NCBI GenBank assembly: GCA_021297855.1 | Contig: JAJTHM010000004.1 | Location: 1 to 43,142 of the forward strand | Source: Sphingobacteriales bacterium | GTDB taxonomy: Bacteria; Bacteroidota; Bacteroidia; Chitinophagales; JADJOU01 | Direction: 5' to 3' | Length of the DNA: 43,142 nucleotides | Shown: positions 8,618 to 16,707 of the stretch, piece after piece | Layout: every line of letters starts with the position of its first letter | Numbering within the stretch: position 1 is the first letter of the stretch | Position numbers and translations under genes: made by a program | The notes under the pieces: model-generated | The model's input: the letters and a program-made list of their open reading frames with translations, nothing else | Database searches by the model: none | Told to the model about the DNA's origin: nothing

Positions 8618-9187
8618 ATGATAGCTCTTTTTTTTGGCTCATTCAATCCTATACATACAGGGCATCTCATCATAGCTGATGCTATAGCTTTGGAAAAGGA
8701 GATAGAAAAAGTTTGGTTTGTCGTGAGTCCACAAAATCCGTTAAAAGCAAAAGAGAGTCTGCTCGCTGAGCGTTCGCGATACTATTTGGCCAATCTCGCT
8801 ACGGAGGACAATCCAAACTTTTTTGTTTCTAATATTGAATTTAATCTACCCAAGCCGAGTTATACTATAGATACGCTCAATTATTTAGAAGAAAAGTATC
8901 CAGACAAGAAATTTTGCCTCGTCATGGGTGGGGACAATTTAGCCAATTTGAGAAAATGGAAAAACTACGAGCAGATTCTTCAGAATTATAAAGTGTATAT
9001 TTATAAACGCCCTGAGGCCGATATGAATGATGTGCCGAAGCATGAAAATATTCATTTCTTAGATGTTCCAATGATGGGTATTTCCTCTACTCTTATTCGA
9101 TTGAGGATGCAGCATAAACAATCCATCAGATATCTAGTGCCTGAGAATGTTCGAATCGAAATCGAAAAGGGAGGATTTTATAAATGA
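8618..9187 (+). CDS. nadD: Nicotinate-nucleotide adenylyltransferase NadD
   Basis: A 189-residue enzyme that adenylates nicotinate mononucleotide in NAD synthesis. It has the N-terminal nucleotidyltransferase motif GSFNPIHTGHL (HxGH), the family stretch FVVSPQNPLKAKESLL, the MGGDNLANLRKWKNYEQIL segment and the ISSTLIRLRMQ motif near the C-terminus. Length is standard. The stop lies inside a hairpin that probably ends transcription towards the convergent small gene. Confidence 0.96.
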   Translation: MIALFFGSFNPIHTGHLIIADAIALEKEIEKVWFVVSPQNPLKAKESLLAERSRYYLANLATEDNPNFFVSNIEFNLPKPSYTIDTLNYLEEKYPDKKFCLVMGGDNLANLRKWKNYEQILQNYKVYIYKRPEADMNDVPKHENIHFLDVPMMGISSTLIRLRMQHKQSIRYLVPENVRIEIEKGGFYK

Positions 9188-9210
9188 TTATCCCTCCCTT
9201 CTTTAATTTT
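9167..9210. terminator. Bidirectional terminator between nadD and a convergent gene
   Basis: An 8-bp stem (9167-9174 with 9193-9200) overlaps the last codons of nadD and is followed on the plus strand by a T-rich run. On the minus strand it precedes A/T-rich sequence. It sits between the stops of nadD and the small minus-strand gene. Confidence 0.65.
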
Positions 9211-9212
9211 TT

Positions 9213-9590
9213 CTACTGATTAAATGGGCAATTGTTTGGGCAATATCCCTCTGCAGGGGCTATGTATCTACCAGCATCATTGCCAATAAATAGGGTTTGC
9301 ATATTGTTGTCAAATCCTATTCTAACATAAACATCTTGATTGGCACTATTTATTATTTGCATAGCTTCATCTTTGCTAAATGTAGCTCCATAAACCTTTT
9401 GATATTTTCCGATACCACCTGTATTTATATACCTTTCCGCGGACTGATCGACTGTATTTTTGTCAACAAGGGACATTTTCTCTGCTGTAGGAACTGGCTC
9501 TGATTGGTTTTTAGCGATTTGATGCTGAAAAAACATGCCGACTATAAATCCTGGAAAAAGGGAAAGAAATAATTTTGGATTAGATTTCAT
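9213..9590 (-). CDS. Hypothetical small membrane-anchored protein
   Basis: A 125-residue protein of unknown function. Residues 6-22 (KLFLSLFPGFIVGMFFQ) form a membrane anchor or signal. The soluble part includes GGIGKYQKVYGATFSKDEA and ends in AEGYCPNNCPFNQ with a closely spaced cysteine pair. I do not recognise the family. The frame extends to an ATG at 9617, but a TACTTTTG promoter box at 9615-9622 overlaps that codon, so the ATG at 9590 is the better start. Confidence 0.6.
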   Translation of the reverse strand: MKSNPKLFLSLFPGFIVGMFFQHQIAKNQSEPVPTAEKMSLVDKNTVDQSAERYINTGGIGKYQKVYGATFSKDEAMQIINSANQDVYVRIGFDNNMQTLFIGNDAGRYIAPAEGYCPNNCPFNQ

Positions 9591-9614
9591 TACAGAATTT
9601 TTTTTGGTGAATTT

Positions 9615-9622
9615 CAAAAGTA
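9615..9622 (-). promoter_or_regulatory. -7 promoter box for the small anchored protein
   Basis: The minus strand reads TACTTTTG (TAnnTTTG) 24 bases upstream of the ATG at 9590. It overlaps the alternative ATG at 9617 and therefore argues for the shorter start. Confidence 0.5.
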
Positions 9623-9655
9623 TATTAAAATAAATTAAAATCTAATTAATATTGC

Positions 9656-9663
9656 TATTTTTG
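9656..9663 (+). promoter_or_regulatory. -7 promoter box for the adenylyl cyclase gene
   Basis: The plus strand reads TATTTTTG (TAnnTTTG) 40 bases before the ATG at 9704, in an A/T-rich divergent spacer. No clear -33 TTTG was found. Confidence 0.5.
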
Positions 9664-9703
9664 AATTAGTTATGTACTTGATTTTGAATAACCTTTTACC
9701 GAG

Positions 9704-11491
9704 ATGAATCGAATCATCACACGGGCATTTTATATTTTTCTGTATTTTAATTCTGTAATTGGATTTGGAAATTCACAGTCAGTGAATAGTTTATACAAGA
9801 AGCCGACAAAAGCAACGGATTCTACTATTCTAGAAAAGCTCGATTTATATGATAGGAATTATGAGTCTTCAAAGGATTCGGCCATTCTCGGAGAAAAGAT
9901 ACTCATGGAAATCGTGAAAAGCGCTCAATCCAAAAATGATTACAATGGATTATTGATGTCATTTTACCGGCTGGGAAAAAGTGAACATGTATGGAAAAAA
10001 GATGACGTCAAAGCGGTAAAGTATTTTTTCGAATCTTTGAAATATGCCGAGTTAAAAGGAAACCAAGAGTATATATCAAAATCATACAATTATTTAGGAA
10101 TCATCTTTTATACCAATCACAAATATGATGATGCCATAAAGTATTTTAAAACGGCTATAGAGTCGCGGTGGAATGGGGAAGAAAGTTTTCGCAGCATACC
10201 ATTTTATCTCTGTGGGTTGAGTTATTATGAATTGCGTCAGTACGATACTGCTATGAATTATTTTACCGCAGCATTAGAACTAGTCAAAAGAACAGGTAAT
10301 CCAGAAAGAGAGCATGAGATAGAACAGGGTATAGCAAAAGTGCTAATCGCTTTAAAGCAAAATAGAAAAGCTGAGGTATTAATTGCAAAAACCTTGAGAT
10401 TTTACAAAGAAACAAATGAAACTGTGGCGATGGCCGTAGCGTATAATTTGTTTTCCAAAATAAGTTTTTCAGAAAATAGATTAGAAGAAGCTTTAAATTA
10501 TTCTCTAATGGCCTACGCTTATTCTAATAAATCTAACGATATTCCTACTCATAAAATAGATATAGCACAGCTCTTGCATGATATTTATTTTAAAATGGGA
10601 AATGTCCAAGAGGCGCATCGTTATCTCTTAGAGGTTCAAAGGCTAAAAGACGCTGCCACGTCCTTAGACATCACCTCACAGATAGCCTTGACCTATGCAA
10701 AGTATAGAAATGAAATTGAAAGAAAGCAATTAAACGAAACTATTACAAAACAAAAAAGGGAAAATAGAATGGCATTAATAGCCGCAGGGGTTTTGGGGGG
10801 TCTTTTTTTGATTATCGGTCTCCTCTTAGTATTTGTTCGAAAGGAAAGGCAAAAATCAGAGGCCTTGATACATAATATCCTGCCAGCGGAAACCGTTGAA
10901 CAGCTTAAGTCATTCGGCAAGGCCATACCAATTCGGCATGAATCTGTCACAGTTATGTTTTGCGATGTCAAAGGTTTCTCAGAATTAGCAACTATTTTGG
11001 AGCCGGAGAGGCTAATTAATTTGTTGGATTTTTATTTTTCTAAATTTGACTCCATTATTTCAACCTATACTGATATTGAGAAAATCAAAACAATTGGCGA
11101 TGCCTATTTATGTGTCAGTGGCTTACATAATTCTCAAAATCATGCTGTATCTCTTGTTTCAGCGGCCTATGAGCTTATTCAATTTGTAAATGATTCGAAA
11201 GCAATAGCCAAAGAAAGATTCGGCTATGCCATAGAATTTAGAGTAGGTATACACTCAGGAAGTTTGGTTTCGGGAGTAGTTGGCACACATAAATACGCCT
11301 ATGATGTCTGGGGTGATACAGTCAATATCGCTGCTAGGATGGAAGGCAGTAGTGCTCCTGGTAAAATCAACATCAGTCAGGCTACCTATGATTACGTCAA
11401 AGATCATTTCAACTTTGTGTATAGAGGAGTTATCGAGGTCAAAAATGGGTTACAGCTTGAGATGTACTTTGTTATTGATAAATTGTCCTAG
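9704..11491 (+). CDS. TPR-domain class III adenylyl cyclase, membrane-anchored
   Basis: A 595-residue receptor-type cyclase. It starts with a signal peptide (about 1-24), then a TPR array (about 80-320; for example YISKSYNYLGIIFYTNHKYDDAIKYF spans one repeat), a coiled-coil stretch, one membrane helix (about 357-378) and a C-terminal class III catalytic domain (about 410-590). Catalytic residues are all present: metal-binding D421 and D466, adenine-selecting K462 and D534, N541 and transition-state R545. K and D at the base-selecting sites point to ATP, not GTP. The TPRs would lie in the periplasm. It is monocistronic and divergent from a small anchored protein. Confidence 0.9.
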   Translation: MNRIITRAFYIFLYFNSVIGFGNSQSVNSLYKKPTKATDSTILEKLDLYDRNYESSKDSAILGEKILMEIVKSAQSKNDYNGLLMSFYRLGKSEHVWKKDDVKAVKYFFESLKYAELKGNQEYISKSYNYLGIIFYTNHKYDDAIKYFKTAIESRWNGEESFRSIPFYLCGLSYYELRQYDTAMNYFTAALELVKRTGNPEREHEIEQGIAKVLIALKQNRKAEVLIAKTLRFYKETNETVAMAVAYNLFSKISFSENRLEEALNYSLMAYAYSNKSNDIPTHKIDIAQLLHDIYFKMGNVQEAHRYLLEVQRLKDAATSLDITSQIALTYAKYRNEIERKQLNETITKQKRENRMALIAAGVLGGLFLIIGLLLVFVRKERQKSEALIHNILPAETVEQLKSFGKAIPIRHESVTVMFCDVKGFSELATILEPERLINLLDFYFSKFDSIISTYTDIEKIKTIGDAYLCVSGLHNSQNHAVSLVSAAYELIQFVNDSKAIAKERFGYAIEFRVGIHSGSLVSGVVGTHKYAYDVWGDTVNIAARMEGSSAPGKINISQATYDYVKDHFNFVYRGVIEVKNGLQLEMYFVIDKLS

Positions 11492-11555
11492 TATTCCTAG
11501 TGAAAATTTGAGTTTTTTTGACTTATTCAAATAGATAGAATGGCTTTTTTTCGTT

Positions 11556-11563
11556 TACATTTG
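11556..11563 (+). promoter_or_regulatory. -7 promoter box for the metF operon
   Basis: TACATTTG (TAnnTTTG) lies 18 bases before the metF ATG. It would drive the metF-pth-scpA-flippase run. Confidence 0.55.
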
Positions 11564-11581
11564 TATATCAGACTTTAAGCA

Positions 11582-12532
11582 ATGAAAATTACAGATAAAT
11601 TAGCAGCAGCCAAAGGGCAAACTCTTTTTTCCTTGGAAATATTACCACCACAAAAGGGTAAGAAAATCAATGATCTTTTCGATGTATTAAATCCACTAAT
11701 GGAATTTAAGCCTGCTTTTGTCGACGTAACTTACCATCCTGAAGAGATGATCTATAAAAGACGCCCAGATGGTCTAATTGAAGAAGCGCCATTAAGACCT
11801 AGACCTGGTACAGTAGGTATTTGTGCGGCTATTTCATATAAATATAATGTAGAGACAGTACCTCATCTTGTATGCGTCGGTTTTAGCAAAGAGGAAACGG
11901 AAGATGCGCTTTTTTCTTTATGCTACCAAGGGATAGAAAATGTAATGGTTTTAAAAGGCGATGAAAAAAATAGTTTGCAAATAGGCAAAACGAATCAGCA
12001 TAAGTACGCAAGTGAATTGGTAGAGCAAGTCGCCAATATGAATCGAGGGAAATTTCTCCACGAAGAAACACTCAATGAAATGGAAACCGATTTCTGCATA
12101 GGAGTAGCAGGATACCCCGAAAAACACTTTGAGGCTCCGAATATGAATACAGACTTTAAATGGCTAAAAAATAAAGTAGATTTAGGAGCGGATTATATTA
12201 TTACACAAATGTTTTTTGACAATAAAAAATACTTTGATTTTGTAGCGAGATGCCGCGCAGAAGGGATTCATGTACCTATTATACCAGGATTGAAACCAAT
12301 AGATGCCAAGTATCAATTGAAATCTATTCCATCGAGATTTTTTCTTGAAATACCAGACGATTTGACAAAGGAAGTCGAGAAGTGTAAGAGCAAAGCAGAT
12401 GTCAAAAAAGTAGGAGAAGAGTGGTGTATCATGCAGAGTAAGGAATTGAAAGCAGCAGGTGTCCCATCTTTGCATTACTATACGATGAGTAAGTCAGACG
12501 GCGTAATCAACATCGCCAGAGCTGTTTTATAA
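11582..12532 (+). CDS. metF: Methylenetetrahydrofolate reductase MetF
   Basis: A 316-residue FAD-dependent TIM-barrel enzyme that reduces 5,10-methylene-THF to 5-methyl-THF for methionine synthesis. The N-terminal FSLEILPPQKG motif carries the catalytic glutamate. VDVTYHPEE, VMVLKGD and GVAGYPEKHFEAPN are family motifs, and GADYIITQMFFDN and PIIPGLKPI follow in the expected order. Length fits a bacterial MetF. It heads a compact operon, with pth starting 13 bases after its stop. Confidence 0.96.
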   Translation: MKITDKLAAAKGQTLFSLEILPPQKGKKINDLFDVLNPLMEFKPAFVDVTYHPEEMIYKRRPDGLIEEAPLRPRPGTVGICAAISYKYNVETVPHLVCVGFSKEETEDALFSLCYQGIENVMVLKGDEKNSLQIGKTNQHKYASELVEQVANMNRGKFLHEETLNEMETDFCIGVAGYPEKHFEAPNMNTDFKWLKNKVDLGADYIITQMFFDNKKYFDFVARCRAEGIHVPIIPGLKPIDAKYQLKSIPSRFFLEIPDDLTKEVEKCKSKADVKKVGEEWCIMQSKELKAAGVPSLHYYTMSKSDGVINIARAVL

Positions 12533-12545
12533 TTATACACAACTA

Positions 12546-13115
12546 GTGAAATTTTTAATAGTTGCTCTTGGTAATATCGGTGCAGAATACACGTATACTC
12601 GCCACAATGCCGGCTTTCTTATCGCAGATAGAATGGCTAGCAAGCACAATTATAGTTTTAAAAGTGATCGCTATGCCGATGTAGCGGAGTTTAGGTTAAA
12701 AAACAAACGCGTAACCATAATTAAGCCAACGACCTATATGAATCTCAGCGGTAAGGCTTATAAATATTGGTTAGATAAGTTGGAAATTCCAAGGGAACAA
12801 TCTATTGCCCTTGTGGACGAATTAGCATTGCCCTTTGGTCAAATTCGAATCAAAACCAATGGCAGTGGAGGAGGGCATAACGGATTGACCAATATTGAAC
12901 AAGAGCTGCAATCTAGTCATTATCCGCGATTGCGATTCGGTATTGGGAATGAGTACCATAAAGGAGGTCAAGTGGACTACGTATTAGGGAAATGGTCAGA
13001 TGAAGAAGTGAAATTTCTGCCTGAATACCTTGATTATGCTATCTTAGCTATCGAAGAATGTATTCTAGCAGGTTTCCCAATCGCTATGAATAAATACAAT
13101 CAAAAGCGCGAATGA
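12546..13115 (+). CDS. pth: Peptidyl-tRNA hydrolase Pth
   Basis: A 189-residue enzyme that releases tRNA from stalled peptidyl-tRNA. Family marks are VALGNIGAEYTYTRHNAGF (here NIG rather than the usual NPG) with the catalytic histidine, KPTTYMNLSGKAY, and the GSGGGHNGLTNIEQ loop. It starts with GTG at 12546, 13 bases behind metF, and its stop overlaps the scpA start by four bases (ATGA), showing translational coupling. Confidence 0.95.
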   Translation: MKFLIVALGNIGAEYTYTRHNAGFLIADRMASKHNYSFKSDRYADVAEFRLKNKRVTIIKPTTYMNLSGKAYKYWLDKLEIPREQSIALVDELALPFGQIRIKTNGSGGGHNGLTNIEQELQSSHYPRLRFGIGNEYHKGGQVDYVLGKWSDEEVKFLPEYLDYAILAIEECILAGFPIAMNKYNQKRE

Positions 13116-13900
13116 GTCAGCCAACGGAAAATGAAGTTTTTGAAATAGCCTTACCTCAATTCAAAGGACCATTTGATTTGTTGTTGTTCTTTATTGAGCG
13201 CGACGAGTTGGATATCTATGATATTCCTATTCATAATATCACCACGGATTTCCTAGGGTATATTCATAAGATGCGTGAGTTTAATATCGAAGTAGCGAGT
13301 GAGTTTATTCTGGTGGCGGCCACTTTGATGAAAATCAAAGCGCAAATGCTACTTCCCAGAAAGCAGGTGGATGAATTTGGCAATGAGATCGATCCGAGAA
13401 AAGAACTTGTGCAGAAGATTTTGGAGTATAAACAATACAGAGAAATCAGTGACTATTTGCATAATTTGGAAGAGACTCAATCTCAAAAAATCAAACGTAC
13501 CAGTGCCCCGACAGAGTTGAAGGAAATAGCCGATCTATACCGCACTGAGCTGGAGATGGAGAGTGTGAATATGTCGAAGTTATTCAAGGTTTTTGAGAAA
13601 CTCCTCCAACAAAAAAAACTAAGGGAAGACGACACCAAACACGAAATAGCCTATACACAATACAGTATTGTCGAAGAGAAGGAAGTCATATTTTCCAATC
13701 TTATAAATAAAGGTCGACTCGAGTTTGAGGAGTTATTTATTGAGATAGAGACGAGGCTTCATGCTATATATCATTTCTTAGCTATTTTAGAACTAGTGCA
13801 GGAGGCTAAAATTTCAATCACAATCGGTGAAGGGTTGAATAATTTTTGGATTTCGATTAAAGAACCAGAAGAAATAAATGAAACAGAACAAACCCTTTAG
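13112..13900 (+). CDS. scpA: Segregation and condensation protein A (ScpA, kleisin)
   Basis: A 262-residue kleisin subunit that bridges Smc heads with ScpB in the chromosome-condensing complex. The N-terminal FKGPFDLLLFFIERDELDIYDIPI is the classical ScpA signature (here split: FKGPFDLLLFFIERDELDIY then DIPI). Next comes FILVAATLMKIKAQMLLP, and the C-terminal winged helix contains FEELFIEIETRLHAIYHFLAILEL-like sequence. It overlaps pth by four bases and the flippase gene by 23. scpB is not in the window. Confidence 0.93.
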   Translation: MSQPTENEVFEIALPQFKGPFDLLLFFIERDELDIYDIPIHNITTDFLGYIHKMREFNIEVASEFILVAATLMKIKAQMLLPRKQVDEFGNEIDPRKELVQKILEYKQYREISDYLHNLEETQSQKIKRTSAPTELKEIADLYRTELEMESVNMSKLFKVFEKLLQQKKLREDDTKHEIAYTQYSIVEEKEVIFSNLINKGRLEFEELFIEIETRLHAIYHFLAILELVQEAKISITIGEGLNNFWISIKEPEEINETEQTL

Positions 13901-14945
13901 TGCCAAAAAACTGGTTCTTTATTTCCTGATAATATTTTTTATCGGCTATTTCTTTACTAAAAATACAATTGATTTCAATCAACTCGCTGCACTGAAGTGG
14001 ACGACTCTTATGTATAAAGGCGTTCTGCTTTCTGCTCTGATGTTAATTCTCCGAGATATAGGCTATGTGCTTAGATTGAGGCTGCTCGCCGACTATAATA
14101 TTGGTTTTTGGGAGAGTTTAAAAATTATACTTCTTTGGGAATTTGGTTCTGCGATTACACCAGGTATGATAGGGGGGAAAGCAGTAGCTATTTATATGTT
14201 GGTGAAAAATAAAATTAATGCCGCCAAGGCTTCATCTATTGTGCTGATGGCGATACTTCTCGATGAGTTTATTTTCATTCTGCTCTTTCCATTCTTTTAT
14301 TTTTTATATGGCAAGCAGATGTTTCAGCTCGGGACTCAATGTCCAGACTGGATAGAATTGAAGACCAAGCTACCATGGATAGAAAATATTAAATATTTAG
14401 AATACACGGTTATTTTAATGTTGATTTTCATTTTGATTTTTGTGGGTATCGTATTTATAGGAATATTTATCTACCCTAGTTGGATCAAGCAACTAATAAA
14501 GACTCTAGGTCGCCTTCCTCTGCTAAAAAAATGGAGAACGAATATAGATGAGTTTGCGGATGAAATTCATCAAACGAGTATTCACATACGCAGCAAAAAG
14601 CCTTTATTCTGGATTCAATTAAGCTTGTTTACTTTAATGTCTTGGGTTGGACGATATTTAGTAGGCGTAGCAATAGTCTATGGATTTAGTACAGGTCAGA
14701 TAGACTGGCTCTATGTTTATGTCAAGCAATACGCACTCTGGCTCATGTTTTATCTACCATCGACACCGGGCAGTAGCGGTATAGCCGAGGCTTTGTATAT
14801 GGCATTTTATTGTGATAGTATTCTGCCAGGACTAAGTGGCACTGCCGCTTTTGTGTGGCGCTTTATGAGTTATTATATCTATTTATTCATAGGTATTATT
14901 GCATTGTTTTTTAGTAGGGATAGGGATATGATGGAGAAGAAATAA
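13878..14945 (+). CDS. Lysylphosphatidylglycerol synthase TM-region / YbhN-like membrane protein
   Basis: A 355-residue integral membrane protein with about eight hydrophobic helices. It belongs to the family of flippase-like proteins related to the MprF N-terminus and AglD/UPF0104. Typical marks are an arginine-rich loop after helix 2 (RDIGYVLRLRLLADY), EFGSAITPGMIGGKAVAIYML and YLPSTPGSSGIAEALYMAFY. The transported lipid is unknown. It overlaps scpA by 23 bases at the end of the metF operon and is the last core gene before the restriction island. Confidence 0.85.
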   Translation: MKQNKPFSAKKLVLYFLIIFFIGYFFTKNTIDFNQLAALKWTTLMYKGVLLSALMLILRDIGYVLRLRLLADYNIGFWESLKIILLWEFGSAITPGMIGGKAVAIYMLVKNKINAAKASSIVLMAILLDEFIFILLFPFFYFLYGKQMFQLGTQCPDWIELKTKLPWIENIKYLEYTVILMLIFILIFVGIVFIGIFIYPSWIKQLIKTLGRLPLLKKWRTNIDEFADEIHQTSIHIRSKKPLFWIQLSLFTLMSWVGRYLVGVAIVYGFSTGQIDWLYVYVKQYALWLMFYLPSTPGSSGIAEALYMAFYCDSILPGLSGTAAFVWRFMSYYIYLFIGIIALFFSRDRDMMEKK

Positions 14946-14946
14946 C

Positions 14947-15011
14947 TGTATCATCCTGATTTTATTTGACTTATCCACTTTTGTGGAGTCAACCTATTTC
15001 AGGACGATACA
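14947..15011. repeat. 65-bp palindrome at the left edge of the restriction island
   Basis: The outer arms (14947-14959 and 14999-15011) are 13-bp inverted repeats with one mismatch. Inside are nested inverted segments: TTGACT with AGTCAA, and CCAC with GTGG around a four-base loop. It starts one base after the flippase stop and has no T-run on the plus strand. It could be a terminator-like structure or a very small palindromic mobile element marking the island boundary. Confidence 0.7.
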
Positions 15012-15097
15012 ATTACTATCGAGAAACCGACAATGATATTGAGCATTAAAAACTTAACTTAGCGGACTAGAATAATATAAAATATTGACATCCTAAA

Positions 15098-16408
15098 ATG
15101 GCGAAACAAAACAAAGAACAAAAAGAACCTGCCCGCCTTCCAAAAGCTAAAAAAGAGGTAAGCGAGAAAGCAATTGAAGTTACCCTTTGGGAAGCTGCCA
15201 ATAAACTGAGAGGAAGCGTTGAGCCTGCCGAATACAAACATGTGGTGTTAGGACTGATTTTCTTAAAGTTTGCCAGCGATAAGTTTGAAGAACACCGAGC
15301 CAAACTAATAGCCGAAGGCAAAGAGAAATACCTTGAAATGCCTGAGTTCTACAATATGAACAATGTGTTTTTCTTGGAAGAAACCAGCCGCTGGAGTTAC
15401 CTGATAAAAAGAGCCAAACAAAACGATATTGCTCTGCTCATTGACACAGCCCTGCATACCATAGAGAAAAACAACACAGCCCTGAAAGGTGCTTTGCCCG
15501 ACAATTACTTTTCTCGTTTGGGTTTAGATGTAACCAAACTGGCTTCGCTGCTCGATACCATCAACGACATTGACACCACTAAAGACCCCAAGCAAGATGT
15601 AGTGGGCAAGGTGTATGAATATTTCCTTTCCAAATTTGCATTGGCAGAGGGAAAAGGCAAAGGAGAATTTTACACGCCCAAAAGCATTGTAAACCTCATT
15701 GCTGAAATGATAGAACCTTACAAGGGCATTATCTACGACCCTGCTTGTGGTTCGGGCGGTATGTTTGTGCAGAGTATCAAGTTTATTGAAGCACACCACG
15801 GCAACAAAAAAGAAATTTCCATTTACGGACAGGAATACACCAATACCACCTACAAACTGGCCAAGATGAACCTTGCCATACGGGGCATTAGCGGCAACCT
15901 GGGCGAAAAAGCAGCCGATACCTTTTTAGACGACCAACATAAAGACCTGAAAGCCGATTTTATAATAGCAAACCCACCTTTTAACCAAAAGGACTGGCGT
16001 GCCGAAAATGAATTGATTGACGACCCACGATGGAGAGGTTATGATGTGCCACCCAAAAGCAACGCCAACTATGGTTGGATTTTGAATATGGTTTCTAAAC
16101 TTTCCGACAATGGTATTGCTCGCTTTATATTGGCAAATGGTGCATTAAGTGGCGGTGGCGAAGAATATAAAATACGCAGAAAGCTGATTGAAAATAATTT
16201 GGTGGAAGCCATTTTGGTATTGCCCCGAAACTTGTTTTATACCACCGACATCAGTGTTACACTTTGGATTGTAAACAAAAATAAGAAAGCACAGAGCAAA
16301 AAAGTAGGTGACCAAACACGCAATTACCGTGAGAGAGAAAAAGAGATTTTGTTTATGGACTTGCGACAAATGGGTGAACCATTTGAAAAGAAATACACGC
16401 AATTTTAA
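15098..16408 (+). CDS. hsdM: Type I restriction-modification DNA methyltransferase HsdM, main part (stop before the C-terminal helix region)
   Basis: A 436-residue open frame covering the N-terminal HsdM bundle (VTLWEAANKLRGSVEPAEYK) and the N6-adenine methyltransferase domain. The SAM-binding motif is DPACGSGGMF (about 214-223) and the catalytic motif is IANPPFN (about 290-296). HsdM methylates the recognised DNA with HsdS and is also needed for restriction. The frame ends at TAA (16406-16408) right after KKYTQF. The next codons, still in the same frame, read on into the normal HsdM C-terminus, so this is an in-frame nonsense codon. Codon use is richer in C-ending codons than in the flanking core genes, suggesting transfer. 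Confidence 0.88.
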   Translation: MAKQNKEQKEPARLPKAKKEVSEKAIEVTLWEAANKLRGSVEPAEYKHVVLGLIFLKFASDKFEEHRAKLIAEGKEKYLEMPEFYNMNNVFFLEETSRWSYLIKRAKQNDIALLIDTALHTIEKNNTALKGALPDNYFSRLGLDVTKLASLLDTINDIDTTKDPKQDVVGKVYEYFLSKFALAEGKGKGEFYTPKSIVNLIAEMIEPYKGIIYDPACGSGGMFVQSIKFIEAHHGNKKEISIYGQEYTNTTYKLAKMNLAIRGISGNLGEKAADTFLDDQHKDLKADFIIANPPFNQKDWRAENELIDDPRWRGYDVPPKSNANYGWILNMVSKLSDNGIARFILANGALSGGGEEYKIRRKLIENNLVEAILVLPRNLFYTTDISVTLWIVNKNKKAQSKKVGDQTRNYREREKEILFMDLRQMGEPFEKKYTQF

Positions 16409-16426
16409 GATGATGATATACAAAAA

Positions 16427-16687
16427 GTGGTAAGCACTTACCACCTATGGCAGCAAACTCCCTCTCCCTCGGAGAGGGCTGGGGCGAGGTATGAAAACAT
16501 TCCCGAGTTCTGCTATGCAGCTTCGTTGGATGAAGTAGCCAAAAAAGATTTTTCGTTGGTGCCAAGTAAATACATTGAGTTTGTAAACCGTGACGAGAAC
16601 ATTGACTTTGCGGAGAAAATGCAAAGCCTGAAAACCGAATTTGCCGACTTGCTAAAAGCAGAAAGCCAATCGAAATCTGGTATTTGA
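16427..16687 (+). pseudogene. hsdM: HsdM C-terminal fragment downstream of the nonsense codon
   Basis: It is in the same frame as the upstream hsdM part. From 16409 the sequence reads DDDIQKVVSTYHLWQQ, and after an 11-codon insert YENIPEFCYAASLDEV and DFSLVPSKYIEF, the usual HsdM tail that contacts HsdS. A GTG at 16427 could start a separate 86-residue product. The 3' end is out of frame: the bases at 16680-16707 still encode VFEELGYKI in another frame, so a small deletion has also changed the end. It may be a decayed gene, or a split gene if the GTG is used. Confidence 0.75.
16457..16489. repeat. In-frame palindromic insert inside hsdM
   Basis: A 33-base segment encoding TPSPSERAGAR interrupts the conserved hsdM stretch between YHLWQQ and YENIPEF. 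It contains a perfect 8-bp stem (16460-16467 with 16471-16478) with a three-base loop, followed by a G-rich tail. It keeps the reading frame. It resembles dispersed CCCTCTCC-type palindromes found in coding regions of other bacteria, so it is a probable mobile palindromic element. I cannot count other copies. Confidence 0.7.
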
Positions 16688-16707
16688 AGAGTTGGGTTAT
16701 AAAATCA
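16680..16707 (+). repeat. Upstream copy of the hsdM tail (direct repeat)
   Basis: This 28-base segment encodes VFEELGYKI in a frame other than the hsdM fragment. It matches 17178-17205 with five mismatches. The two copies flank the GxxExxY cassette. Confidence 0.7.
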
